This document shows, in pieces, positions 10,890 to 20,189 of a stretch of DNA of 64,000 bases. The position numbers and the translations under genes are program-made. The notes beneath the pieces were generated by a model. It did no database searches. It worked only from the letters and a program-made list of their open reading frames with translations, and was not told the origin of the DNA. Source of the stretch: Schistocephalus solidus (lineage: Eukaryota; Platyhelminthes; Cestoda; Diphyllobothriidea; Diphyllobothriidae); contig WEDG01004489.1 in NCBI GenBank assembly GCA_017591395.1, positions 1 through 64,000 on the forward strand, written 5' to 3'. Within the stretch, counting starts at the first letter, position 1. Each line of letters opens with the position of its first letter.

Positions 10890-12207
10890 ATATATGTATA
10901 TGTATATTTTGAAGGGTTACAGGCATTGCCCTTGATGACCCTATTGATATAAAACTATCATTCCATGAGTACAGTCAGTATAAAAAATGGTGTAACTTTA
11001 AAATGTTTGAGTCAAAGCATGACATAACTTCAAATGCGTGTTCGCATCTATAGGCGAAACATTGTGGTAGAAAATTAGAAACCGAAAGATTTTAAAAGGC
11101 TGGTTTTAAGTAATCATGTTGCGAGAGTCGTCTTTTGTAAATATTATGTCATCAAGTCTTTTTTTAAAATCAGTAATGCTTTCAGAGGTAACCGTCTCAC
11201 TTGGTAACGAGTTCCAAGCTCATACCACTCGTTGGCTGAAAAAAATTTCTGAGGTTCAATCGCGTGCGTTCGCTATTGACCTTGTAGGGATGAACACGCA
11301 GATGAGTTGTGCAGGCAAACGCGAAGAAATCCTCCGATCTCAGGGAGGAATCATGGCTCCGGATAATGCGGAATGTCCAGAGCAAATTACACCGTAAGTG
11401 CCTGTAGGAAAGAGGAAATAAATCAAGCTTTTTCAATCTGTCTTGGTACGGTAAAGTCTACCAACCGTCGACCATCTTCGTTGCTCTCCGTTGTACCTGT
11501 TCGAGTAGGTCAACATCTATCTTCATCCACGGTATACAGGCTGGTATTTCGTTATCTAAGTGTGGTCTCACGAAGATGCCATATACTTTTCCGAAGATAT
11601 CAGGGGGAAAATTTTAAACACACGTCTGATCCAATGCAGTGGACATGTTGCCTTCTGTACTGCTTTCTCACAATGTTCTGAGGGCATCAAATTTGCAGTT
11701 TACCACATGCCCAGATCTTTGTGTGTTTCTACCTCTTTTAATGCAGTGTCAAAAATAAAGTACTGGTATTTCAGCGATACTTTTCGACCGGCGCTAATGT
11801 GTAGGATCACGCACTTGGATACATTAAACTAAAGCAGCCACCTAGCCGACCAGGCACTTAGTTTGTCGATATTCGACTGTAACCCTTTTGCGTCATCAGC
11901 GCAGCTGACTTCAGTCCATATTTTTATGTCATCTGCGAACATGACAGCTTGACAATCTAGGTCATTGAGACAGTCATTATCGTAGATTAGGAAGAGTAAA
12001 GAGCCCAAAACAGAACCCTATGGAACCCCAATTTCCACTTTTTCCCATTCCGAGCTAGAGTTTCCAAGAAAAACTCTCTGTACTCTGAAAGACAAGAAAC
12101 TCTTGATCCAATTGAAAAGTTTTCCACGAATTCAAACGTTCCAAATCTTCTGTAAAAGAAGCCCGTGTGGTACACTATCAAAGGCCTCTTTGAAGTCAAA
12201 AATACAA
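10890..12207 (-). mobile_element. family A-like retrotransposon RT end, nested in family B copy B1
   Basis: Within the B1 RT, the minus strand switches to another RT: motif A (DFKEAFDSVPH-like) near 12185, GSVLGSLLFLIYDND near 12010-11970, an intact catalytic box MFADDIKIW near 11940, and a C-terminal region (LDLFPLSYRHLRCNLLWTF, then RTRLNLRNFFQ) at 11436-11220. The 3' end is an ATATAC-rich tail at 10890-10920. Short similar sequences, CATTTTTTATATA (left) and CATTTATATA (right), flank it, as expected for a target-site duplication. B1 resumes on both sides in register. Confidence 0.82.
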
Positions 12208-12351
12208 CATTTATATACAGTAAGAACAACAAAGGACCTAATACGGTACCTTGAAGGAAACCACTAACAATCGGGGTAGTGTTTGAGTATGAGGACTCTA
12301 CTGAAACCTTTTTGCTTTCGATCATTTCGGTATGATCTAATAAAGTCAGTA

Positions 12352-13035
12352 AATAAATAAATAAATAAATTGTATATTTAAGGCCCAGCGTGCCCCATCA
12401 TTACAAAATTAGTATCGTGGTTTAAATAAATAGAAAGTGGATAATTGCTGCACAATGTGAGCAGCCATATTAACATCAGAAATGAACAATATGGTAGGCA
12501 TGTGTGCTTCAAAACGATTTGCCATTTTTTAAACAATAGTCAACGATCTTTAACATATACGGTGAACTAGAAAAGAAGCAGTAAAAAACTCCTAAGGTTA
12601 AATTGGAGGCGGAATTCGGCGAGCCGGCAATTTAAAAAAATTAGGAGAAAAAACTGCTTCACTAAAAAATTAAAAGCTAGATGCAATGGGATAGTACTAT
12701 GATATTGCTGACAACTTATGAGGGTTCGGAACGCTCCTTGTCGTGTGAGCGATAACATAGCAGTCAGAGCTACTGTTTGTAACCACCAGTGGAGGTGAGA
12801 GAGGACGAACTCATCGTGGACACCAGGGTCAAAAACGAAGAGGGAACAGTATATGTCATGAGATCATCATCGAGATGCGACCTTTCCGACTGCATAGTCC
12901 ACCAATCAAAGAGGCAAAACCATCAGAACCCGCCTTGATCATCAACTGAACATGAAGACCATCGTCCGGGTTGCAAAATTGAAGGAAACTATCAAGGTTG
13001 TCAAGAGTTATCGATGCTAGGGGACTACGAAATCC
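12352..13035 (-). repeat. family F short element, copy 2, nested in B1
   Basis: On the minus strand this copy ends in a (TTTA)n tail at 12352-12366 after GGGCCTTAAATA, like the other two copies. It splits the B1 RT between the residues GFRSPL (13040-13020) and TDFIRS (12351-12332). No clear target duplication is visible. Confidence 0.8.
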
Positions 13036-13381
13036 TTTAGCTTCTAGTTTAGCTAGAAGTCGTTTATGAGGCACTTTATCAAATGCCCTACTAAGATCAA
13101 AATAGATAACTACTACAGATAGATGATCATTACGAAGAGAGGTTAGTAGATTGAGAAAGACATGTGGCAGGTTTCACAAGAGCGGTCCGGTAAGAAGCCG
13201 TGTTGGGAAAAGTTGATAATTTGATTGCTTAGGCGAAAATCCGTAATTTGTTTTGCAATTAGTTTTTCGAAGAGTTAAGCAAGAGATGGAGTTTTATGAA
13301 CACCGCGATAGTTATGAATGTCATAGCGGGAACCAGATTTAAAAACTGGTATTATAATAGCACCCTTCCAACCCAAAAGGT

Positions 13382-13702
13382 GGCCGAAATCCCCAAATAA
13401 TTAACGCTTCTAATTATGTTACCAGTTTTTCAAAATCATTTATTCCTTTATCAAATGCACGTTTTACTCCAATTTATGCTAACTTCCCTCAAAATCTCAT
13501 TTCTTTGCCACCCCCTATCTTTCAAACGCCACAATATAGCCTTCCTTTCCAAGGTTTTCATCCAAATATGCCGCTGTACAATAATCTCAGTTCTCATAAC
13601 AGTAACATTTCGAAAAATTGTAGACCACAGCAATTTTGTTTCCCACCTTTCGTTTCTTCTTTCCAGTTTTCTTCTCCGCCACCAAATTATCCTTTTTTAT
13701 AA
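13382..13702 (+). CDS. family B ORF1 C-terminal tail (truncated at 5' end)
   Basis: An open frame without a start, rich in Pro, Phe, Ser and Asn, ending PPPNYPFL and then TAA. The matching frame in copy B4 ends PPNLLFL and TAA at 20293-20295, so the frame is conserved between copies, which argues that it is coding. The N-terminal part with any RNA-binding domain is missing. It overlaps the EN frame, which lies in the -1 frame. Confidence 0.6.
   Translation, partial: GRNPQIINASNYVTSFSKSFIPLSNARFTPIYANFPQNLISLPPPIFQTPQYSLPFQGFHPNMPLYNNLSSHNSNISKNCRPQQFCFPPFVSSFQFSSPPPNYPFL
13693..13699 (+). promoter_or_regulatory. candidate -1 ribosomal frameshift slippery site
   Basis: T TTT TTA in the ORF1 reading frame (CCT TTT TTA TAA) is the canonical X XXY YYZ heptamer U UUU UUA, placed directly before the ORF1 stop. 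A -1 slip enters the EN frame (ATA AAT ACT GAT). The same heptamer and stop occur at 20286-20295 in copy B4. Confidence 0.5.
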
Positions 13703-14901
13703 ATACTGATGAGCGTAACCTGCATCTCAGGAATACGCTCAGCTTAGTTTCACTCAATGCGAGATCAGTTGTAAATAAGATGGCTGAGCTTAGAACAGTA
13801 GCCTTTGAGCTTGATCCAGATGTGCTGTGCACCACTGAATCCTGGGCTCACTCTCATATTTCTGATTCAACGCTTGCTATAGATAATTTCAATTTGTACC
13901 GACAAGACCGCGCTGAAAAACGTGGCGGTGGTTGCCTCCTTTATATTAAGTCATCCTTTGTACATTTCCCTTTTCAGCTCAGCATTTCGTCCTTTTCTGG
14001 AAATGTATGCTTTGCATCAGTCATCCTCCCTCACAATAAAAAAGCGGTAATTGGCTGTGCCTATAATCCTCCGTGTTATTCTAGCAATGAAAGCGAGCTC
14101 TGTGAACTATTTGAAGAAGTTGCAGACACTCAATTTGATGTCAAAATAATCGTAGGCGATTTCAATCTGCCAGACATTGACTGGCAGGCAAATTCCTCTT
14201 CGCCTAAACATCAGAAATCGGTCGATACTATTAATTTTTCAAACATGTCCCAACTGGTCAGATCAGTTACTAGAAATGACAACATTTTAGATTTAATTTT
14301 TATAAATCATGTCCACCCTCTCTTTATGAATTTTCATCATGATCTTTTCACAAGTGATCACGCAATAATTCACTGTTGTTTTCCAGTACCCCTTCTTACG
14401 AAGGCTGAGGTTAAATGCAATAACCTCGACTTTGCTAACACAAACCACGAAATGATAAATAATTTCGTAAGCAATCTAGATTGGCAAAGCATATTCGCAA
14501 TCAACGATCCACACTTTTTCCGTGAGCTATTGCGGAGCCTCACAGAACAAATCCAGGCTTTAATCCCGTTTAAGATTTTTAATTCAAATATAGCTTCTTC
14601 TAGTGTTCCGCATTTTCTCCAGACCAGGCTTAAAAAATTACGAAAACAACTTAAAGCTTCATCTAAAAGCTCTTTGTCAGTTCATTTAAGGATTGCACAA
14701 ATATTTGAATTAGTATCGAAAATAAGGCTCGCGAGAGATAAGCGTAGGGAGTCTCGGGCACTAAGTGATGCCAATTCATCCAAATCTGTTGCTCAAATCT
14801 TCCATGTTCGGTCATCGGCTAAGTGTCTGAATGTAACACCGCCCTTACTCTACTGTAACAAAAAATTTGTTAAAGACGATTTTGGCAAAGCAAAGTTGTA
14901 A
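13700..14901 (+). CDS. family B endonuclease (EN) part of ORF2, intact frame
   Basis: About 400 open codons after the ORF1 stop region encode an APE-type endonuclease. All expected motifs are present: SLNARS (catalytic Asn codon near 13756), TTESW (Glu near 13837), GCAYNPP, VGDFNLPDIDWQ, NILDLIF and TSDHAI. It should nick the target DNA for target-primed reverse transcription. The first in-frame ATG is at 13780, after the catalytic Asn, so conventional initiation would give a dead enzyme; a -1 frameshift from ORF1 would solve this. A stop at 14899-14901 follows, and the RT resumes in another frame, so this copy is not autonomous. Confidence 0.82.
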
Positions 14902-16205
14902 AATTCGTTATTTTTGCCAACCACTTTACCACTGAAACTAGCCCCACTCCCACAATTCCTCTGCTTTCGAATTCGCTTCTAACAACCATTAATTTCTCGC
15001 CTTTATGTTTTCAAAAAGAAATAGCTCACCTAAAAAACACACATTCAGTTGGAACTGATAACATTCCAAACTCACTTATTAAACAGTTGAGGGATTTTCC
15101 ACCTTTACTAAGCAAGTTATTCTCAGTATTTCTCGAAAATGGTTTCTTCCCCGATTACTGGAAAACTTCTATTATAATACCAGTTTTTAAATCTGGTTCC
15201 TGCTGGGACATTCATAACTATCGCGGTGTTCATAAAACGCCGTCTCTTGCTTAACTTTTCGAAAAAATAATTGCAAAACAAATCACGGATTTTTGCATAA
15301 GCAATTAAATTATTAACTTTTCCCAACACGGCTTCTTACCGGACCGCTCTTGTGAAACCTGCCACATGTCTTTTCTAAATCTTCTAACCTTTCTTCGTAA
15401 TGATCATCTCTCTGTGGTAGTTATCTATTTTGATCTTAGTAAGGCATTCGATAAAGTGCCTCATAAACGACTTCTAGCTAAACTAGAAGCTATAGGATTT
15501 CGTAGTCCCCTTACTGATTTTATTAGATCATACCTAAATGATCAAAAACAAAAGTTTTAGTAGGGTCCTCATACTCAAGTGCTACCCCGATTGTTAGTGG
15601 TGTCCTTCAAGGTACCGTATTAGGTCCTTTGTTGTTCTTACTGTATATAAATGATATTTCATCGAAAATTAAACATTCTCAATCTTTTATTTATGCTGAT
15701 GACCTCAAATGCGTGTATTCCTTCTCTAACTCTACGACCGAACGGTGCCTAGCACAAATTCATTCAGACTTAGACGCTCTTTCGGCCTGGAGCTCCACAT
15801 GGCTAATGGAGTTCTCACCTACTAAGTGTCGCTACATGAGTTTTGGGCCTGAAAGGCTGCCGCAACCTCTTATTTTTTGAAGGTTGCCCTATGATTGAAT
15901 GTTTCTCCATCAAGGACTTGGGCTTTAGCTACACCAATAAATTAGATCTTTCGCCTCATGCCGATAGAATTACGGCCAAAGCTGCTCAGATTTGTGGCTT
16001 TATTTCTTATAATTTCTACCTTCCTGAAATTAAATTAAGACTTTATCGTATGTTTGTACTTCCCATTCTTGAATTATGCTGTCCTTTTTTCGGTTTGATG
16101 AACGAATCTAGCCGTTCAAAAATTGAAAATCTCCAAAGACATTTCACAAAAAACTCCTATTTCCGACTCTTTCAACTACTTCCTAATCAACAAGATGCTA
16201 GCTAA
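14902..16205 (+). pseudogene. family B reverse transcriptase (copy B2), frameshifted
   Basis: The RT can be read with a few frame changes: GTDNIPNSLIKQL (near 15055), NYRGVHKTPSLA, FSQHGFLPDRSCETCH, motif A YFDLSKAFDKVPHKRL (15430-15475), motif B SGVLQGTVLGPLLFLLYIND (15597-15655), catalytic box FIYADDLKCV (about 15690), LMEFSPTKCRYMSFG (15805-15845) and a C-terminal region ending near 16205. Frame breaks lie near 14900, 15255, 15560 and 15870. The catalytic aspartates are kept, so the copy decayed recently. Confidence 0.8.
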
Positions 16206-17497
16206 TGAAGCTAAAATTTCTTTGGGTCAGGAGACTTGAAGCAGGCTTTTGTCTCCTTCTCCGACTAAATAATAGTTCAAACTCTCCCCAAGCTTTCTGT
16301 CATTACCCCCGTTAGTCTTCCTTATTACCTAAGAAATTCTGCACTCCCCCTGTATCCTCCACGTGTAAACGCTCTCTCTTCTTTGCTTCTAGGTATAGTT
16401 TTTCTTTGGAATAACTTGCCAATTGAAATAAGGTAGTTTAACTAGTCTATCTGCATTCAAGCGAAGACTGCACATTTATCTTAACACTGATTCTATTAAC
16501 CTTTTATTTTCCTTATCTTTTCCCAGTAGCTTTCCCCATGACTCGGAGAAAGGACCATCGGGAATTTAAGTGACCCTCTTGAAACTATATTTTCGCTACC
16601 TGGGGTCGCCCATGAACTATGATGTCTTCTTATATCACCAGTCATCCAAACGATGACGTCATTCGGACGTACACATTCGGTGGTCCACCGTCTAAATTGC
16701 AACCGTTTCTTTGGATACTAACCATCATCAGAATTCAATTCTTGATTCTAATATGCTGACGACTTAAGTTCATTGACGCATTTTCGTGAGATTTTGTTTC
16801 ATATGCCTAAGAGATCAAGAACGAATCACCTCGACGTTTCATTATCTCATTCTGAAATGCTACTACTGTATTACCCTAATCTACCACCTGACCATTTTTT
16901 CCTAAGCAGTTTTTTCTCCTACCTTGTTTGGAAATTGCTAATGTGAACGATAACCTAATTTCGAGTTTAAGATTATTCCATAGGAAAGCATATTTTGAGG
17001 CAAAAAACGAGAACGGTTAGTTGAGTAGCTAAGGGTTGGTGAAAAGATCATGGAGAATGTATGGGGCATAAGGTCAATATATCGGAGTGAGAGTGTTAAT
17101 TCATGGGAGATTTTGGCTATAGTTAACGCGAAAAAGGAAGCCGAGACCGGCTTCGAATATTTGGACCCGAATAAATTTAAGGATTGCTTGCTGGCATCTG
17201 TTCGCATAAGAGATACTGGATCCAGAAAGAGAAAGTTATCTTTAAGTAAAAACCCTCGGAACATTTTCTATCTATCTGCGGTCAGAGGCGTTCATCAGAC
17301 CAATGGTGCGACAGCAGTATTCTAGGATGGTAAGAACAATCATGCGGGGCCAAAATACGTGAAACTACTCTTGGAAGAAGAAAATTCCATCTGCCAACTA
17401 GAGCTCCCACGTGAGAGCATAAGTAGGTCAGTGTTGATTTTATCAACACAACTATTGACATTGTCTTTAAAAAAATGAGTAAATGCAGTTGAAATCG

Positions 17498-18041
17498 TCA
17501 GTGTAAACGTAATTTTGTGAATTTGTGAGTAAATTTGAAACTTCGTTTATGTACAGAATGAAGAGGAGGGGACCTAGACCCGTGCCTTGAAAAAACGCCA
17601 CTTGTGATCGGCTGAGACTTCGAGTAGCTATTACCTACTAAGACGTTCTGGCTGTGGTTAGACAAGTAGGAACCAATGAAGTCAAGGAGAGGAGACCGGA
17701 TGCCAAGGGCTTTCAGTCTGTGCGGTACCTTGTCAAAGGATTTGCTCAGATCAAAGTAGATCACCTCCACTGATTGCTGCTCATTACAATGGGAAGTGAC
17801 TAGATAAGGAAAAGCAAAGTGACAAACTTCGCATGAACGTCCTGTTGAAAAAAACATGGCACAGGTAGCTTAGCAGTTTATATTCTAGGCAGAAGTCGAG
17901 AGTCAGGAAATAATCAGGAAAGAATCCGTTTAAAAAATTAACTGAGCATATATGGTTAAGCGATCGGGGGAAGCTTGGCACTCTCTTGATAACTGAGTTT
18001 GGAATACCGTTATTCCATGACGAGTTCAATTTTTTACACAA
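17498..18041 (-). pseudogene. copy B3 reverse transcriptase fragment
   Basis: Two overlapping frames (18041-17784 and 17857-17498) cover the RT fingers and palm up to motif B. Motif A is DLSKSFDKVPH. Motif B is broken by a frameshift (ITSGVFSRHGS where SGVLQGTVLGP is expected). The YADD box would follow near 17530 but is not readable in frame. Confidence 0.7.
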
Positions 18042-18399
18042 ACTATGTGCTCACAAATTAATTCTCAGGAAAACGTAATGCTATCCATAACATTTAATGA
18101 GTATAGCAGAAACGTCAGAACCGGTTCAGCTTCCATTGTAAGATGTTTGACAAAGAAAGATCTACACAATGCTGCCTTATCAGATTCTTCAAGATTAACG
18201 TTTTTATCGTCACTTAGTAATGGAGGAATTGCATAGCCTCGTTTAGAGGAGGACTGATCATAGAACAGGCGAGCAACAGATTTTGCAGAGTTTGGCTCAC
18301 TGAGTGTGCAAGATTCCCTCTGTCTGTCACGGGCAAGACGAATCTTAGAGACTAATTAAAAAATCTCTGCGATCCTTAGATGCACAGATAGCGAGCTAC

Positions 18400-19340
18400 T
18401 AGATTGATCTTTTAACTTCCTCCTCAATTTCTTTAGTCTTCTGAAAAGAAATTAGGGAAACGCGTGATCTGAAGCGTAGGGCTTGACAATTTTGGTTGGC
18501 ACAAATTCCAGGAAGTTATTTTAAACCACGTACATGAAGTTACAAAGACTTACTACGTCGTTCGTGGAAGATAGATGCTGTCAGTCCGAAGAGTCAAAAA
18601 AAGTTTTTAATCAAGCTAATATCTGCGAGGTCAAAAGCATGATAGGTACGAATGGCACTAGCCTTTTTCTAAGAGACAATAGGAAGGAAACAGTGAATTA
18701 ATGTATGGTCACTTTGGAAGAGGCCCTGCTTAAAATCGACGAAGAGGGGAGCAAGGTCAATTGTTTAAATTAGATATTATATATGCTTGTCGCTCGTTGG
18801 AGAGCGGACCAGTTGAGACCATTTAGAAAAATTAATGGTATCCAAGAGAAGCTGGAAGCATGGAGACAAAAGTTTGAAAACCAGTCAGATTCAGGAAAAT
18901 AAAATCTTTTTAAATGTCAAAATTGGACTTCCAAACCATTTTAAAAATTTCAAAAAGTTGTGCATTATCATCGGATGATTAACTATGCGGGTTCATTATT
19001 CATCCGGGAATCGCCTGTTGTCGGAGCGACAGAATAATAGTTGCGAAACAGTAATTAACAGAGAATGGCGTGGCAATTAGATCAAACGGGAAGTGCTTAA
19101 ATGAAGTTCTTATATGGAGAAGACAACCACCACGTTTACTAATGTGGTCTTGACGGTAGATTTAATACTCGCCTATGATAAGAAAAGAGTGGGAAATTAA
19201 GCGATGGGTCCAAGATTCAGTCACACATAAAACATAGGGCATCAACTCGAAAGCAATAGCTCTTATTTGAGCCATCTTATTTATAGCAAACCTAGCATTA
19301 AGCAATTTGACATTAAGTATAGTTCAAATAGCCGAACTAG
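18400..19340 (-). pseudogene. copy B3 endonuclease, degenerate
   Basis: The N-terminal EN motif LNAR and the following NKMAQIRAIAFEL are readable at about 19320-19250, then CVTESWTH with the catalytic Glu. After that come KRGGCLLHI and HFPFDL (near 19130-19070). The rest is broken by stops. A T-rich run (eight T, then CTTAATACCGAT) lies where copies B2 and B4 have their slippery heptamer. Confidence 0.6.
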
Positions 19341-19734
19341 GGTTATCGGTATTAAGAAAAAAAATTGGAAGTGGGTTTTTAAGTTGTAAATTATTGTTTT
19401 TTTGAAGAGTAAGTACCAACTGGGCTAGACCCATTGATTTCTAACTTATTGCTGTTTCGAGGAACTACCAACTGCGCCGAAACTATTGGCATATGGAGAC
19501 TCAGCAACAAAACGCTGAGAGGCAGATTGAAATCACATAGGGCTACAAGGAATTTTAAAACTAGGGTAAGTTGTTTGACAATTAACTTGGAAGAGGGAGA
19601 CTAGAAATAAGATTGAGGCTAGTGGGGGAGGGTAAGCAGATATAAGGATTAGGTGGTGGGATTTAACCTAATTTCACCGAGTTCAAAGGGGAAAGATTAG
19701 CAGAGCCCTTATGGTTAATTGTCTTGCGAGCAGA

Positions 19735-20085
19735 TTAAAGAGCTTTTGGCTGAGAAGTCAAGAGTTTATTTAAGAAGAGGGACCCAATTCTTCGCTCAAT
19801 GGCGGTAATATCCCGACAAATGAAAATTTTCACGTCATCCAAATATATTGAAACTTGGTCTTGGTGGGCGGAAATGGAATCAAGCCCCATTAGGGAAAAC
19901 AGTTTACAGAATTCGTGAATGTTTGCTTCGCTACGATAGGCTATTGCATCTGCTATCATGCAGCTGAATCCACAGCAGCATAGGAAATCAACCGTAAAAT
20001 CAATAGGCTGTAGGGATGTAGGTAACTTTTTAAATAGGAAATAAAATGTTACTTTTTGCCTATCACAAGATTCACCGGCAACCAA
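19735..20085 (-). pseudogene. copy B3 ORF1-position open frame
   Basis: A 116-codon minus-strand frame upstream of the B3 EN. The product is not recognised. It includes VTFYFLFKKLPTSLQP and a cysteine cluster (DFLCCCGFSC). Its position is that of ORF1 in CR1-type elements. No domain could be named. Confidence 0.35.
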
Positions 20086-20189
20086 GTTAACAAGTAAGTG
20101 AAGACTTTAACATTCCTCCAAGGGGGGCATCGGAGATGTTCCCATCAAACAATTATCTTTAAATTTAAGGCATGGTACTCTGCATTTTT

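Larger units (their letters stand above)
9386..13366 (-). mobile_element. family B retrotransposon, copy B1, carrying two nested insertions
   Basis: The minus strand matches 15140-16900 of copy B2 almost throughout. The 3' end lies at about 9386 (the CCGGTGCTTACCAAATAT landmark, shared with the end of copy B4). The RT C-terminal region is 10822-10340, the catalytic box YTDD (YADD in B2) lies at about 10840, and motif A (KVPHKRLLAKLE) at about 13075. It is interrupted by a family A copy (10890-12207) and a family F copy (12352-13035). It is 5'-truncated in RT at about 13366. Its 3' end adjoins the broken family D EN at 9385. Confidence 0.8.
13385..16925 (+). mobile_element. family B retrotransposon, copy B2 (best preserved)
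   Basis: In order: the C-terminal tail of ORF1 (open from 13382 to the TAA at 13700-13702), an intact EN frame to 14901, a damaged RT (14902-16205) and a 3' untranslated region to about 16925, where similarity to B1 stops. It starts within 20 bp of the truncated 5' end of B1 and points the other way, so the two copies are head to head. It then meets copy B3 tail to tail. The ORF1/EN junction carries a slippery heptamer. Confidence 0.82.
16930..20095 (-). mobile_element. family B-related retrotransposon, copy B3 (divergent)
   Basis: The minus strand carries an open region at 20085-19735 in the ORF1 position, EN (about 19330-18400: LNARFAINKMAQ, CVTESWTH, KRGGCLLHI), RT (18041-17498: SWNNGIPNSVIKRV, GFFPDYF, motif A YFDLSKSFDKVPH, VLVGNSYSKS) and an RT C-terminal region (17264-16938). 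Sequence identity to B1, B2 and B4 is clearly lower than among those three, so it is a separate subfamily. Several stops and frame changes are present. It sits tail to tail with B2 and head to head with B4. Confidence 0.75.

Noticed and set aside
9386..16925. Twin-priming inversion as an explanation of the B1/B2 head-to-head pair
   Set aside because: Twin priming gives one 3' end and an inverted 5' segment. Here both arms carry their own 3' ends and overlap over more than 1 kb of the same sequence, so they are separate copies.
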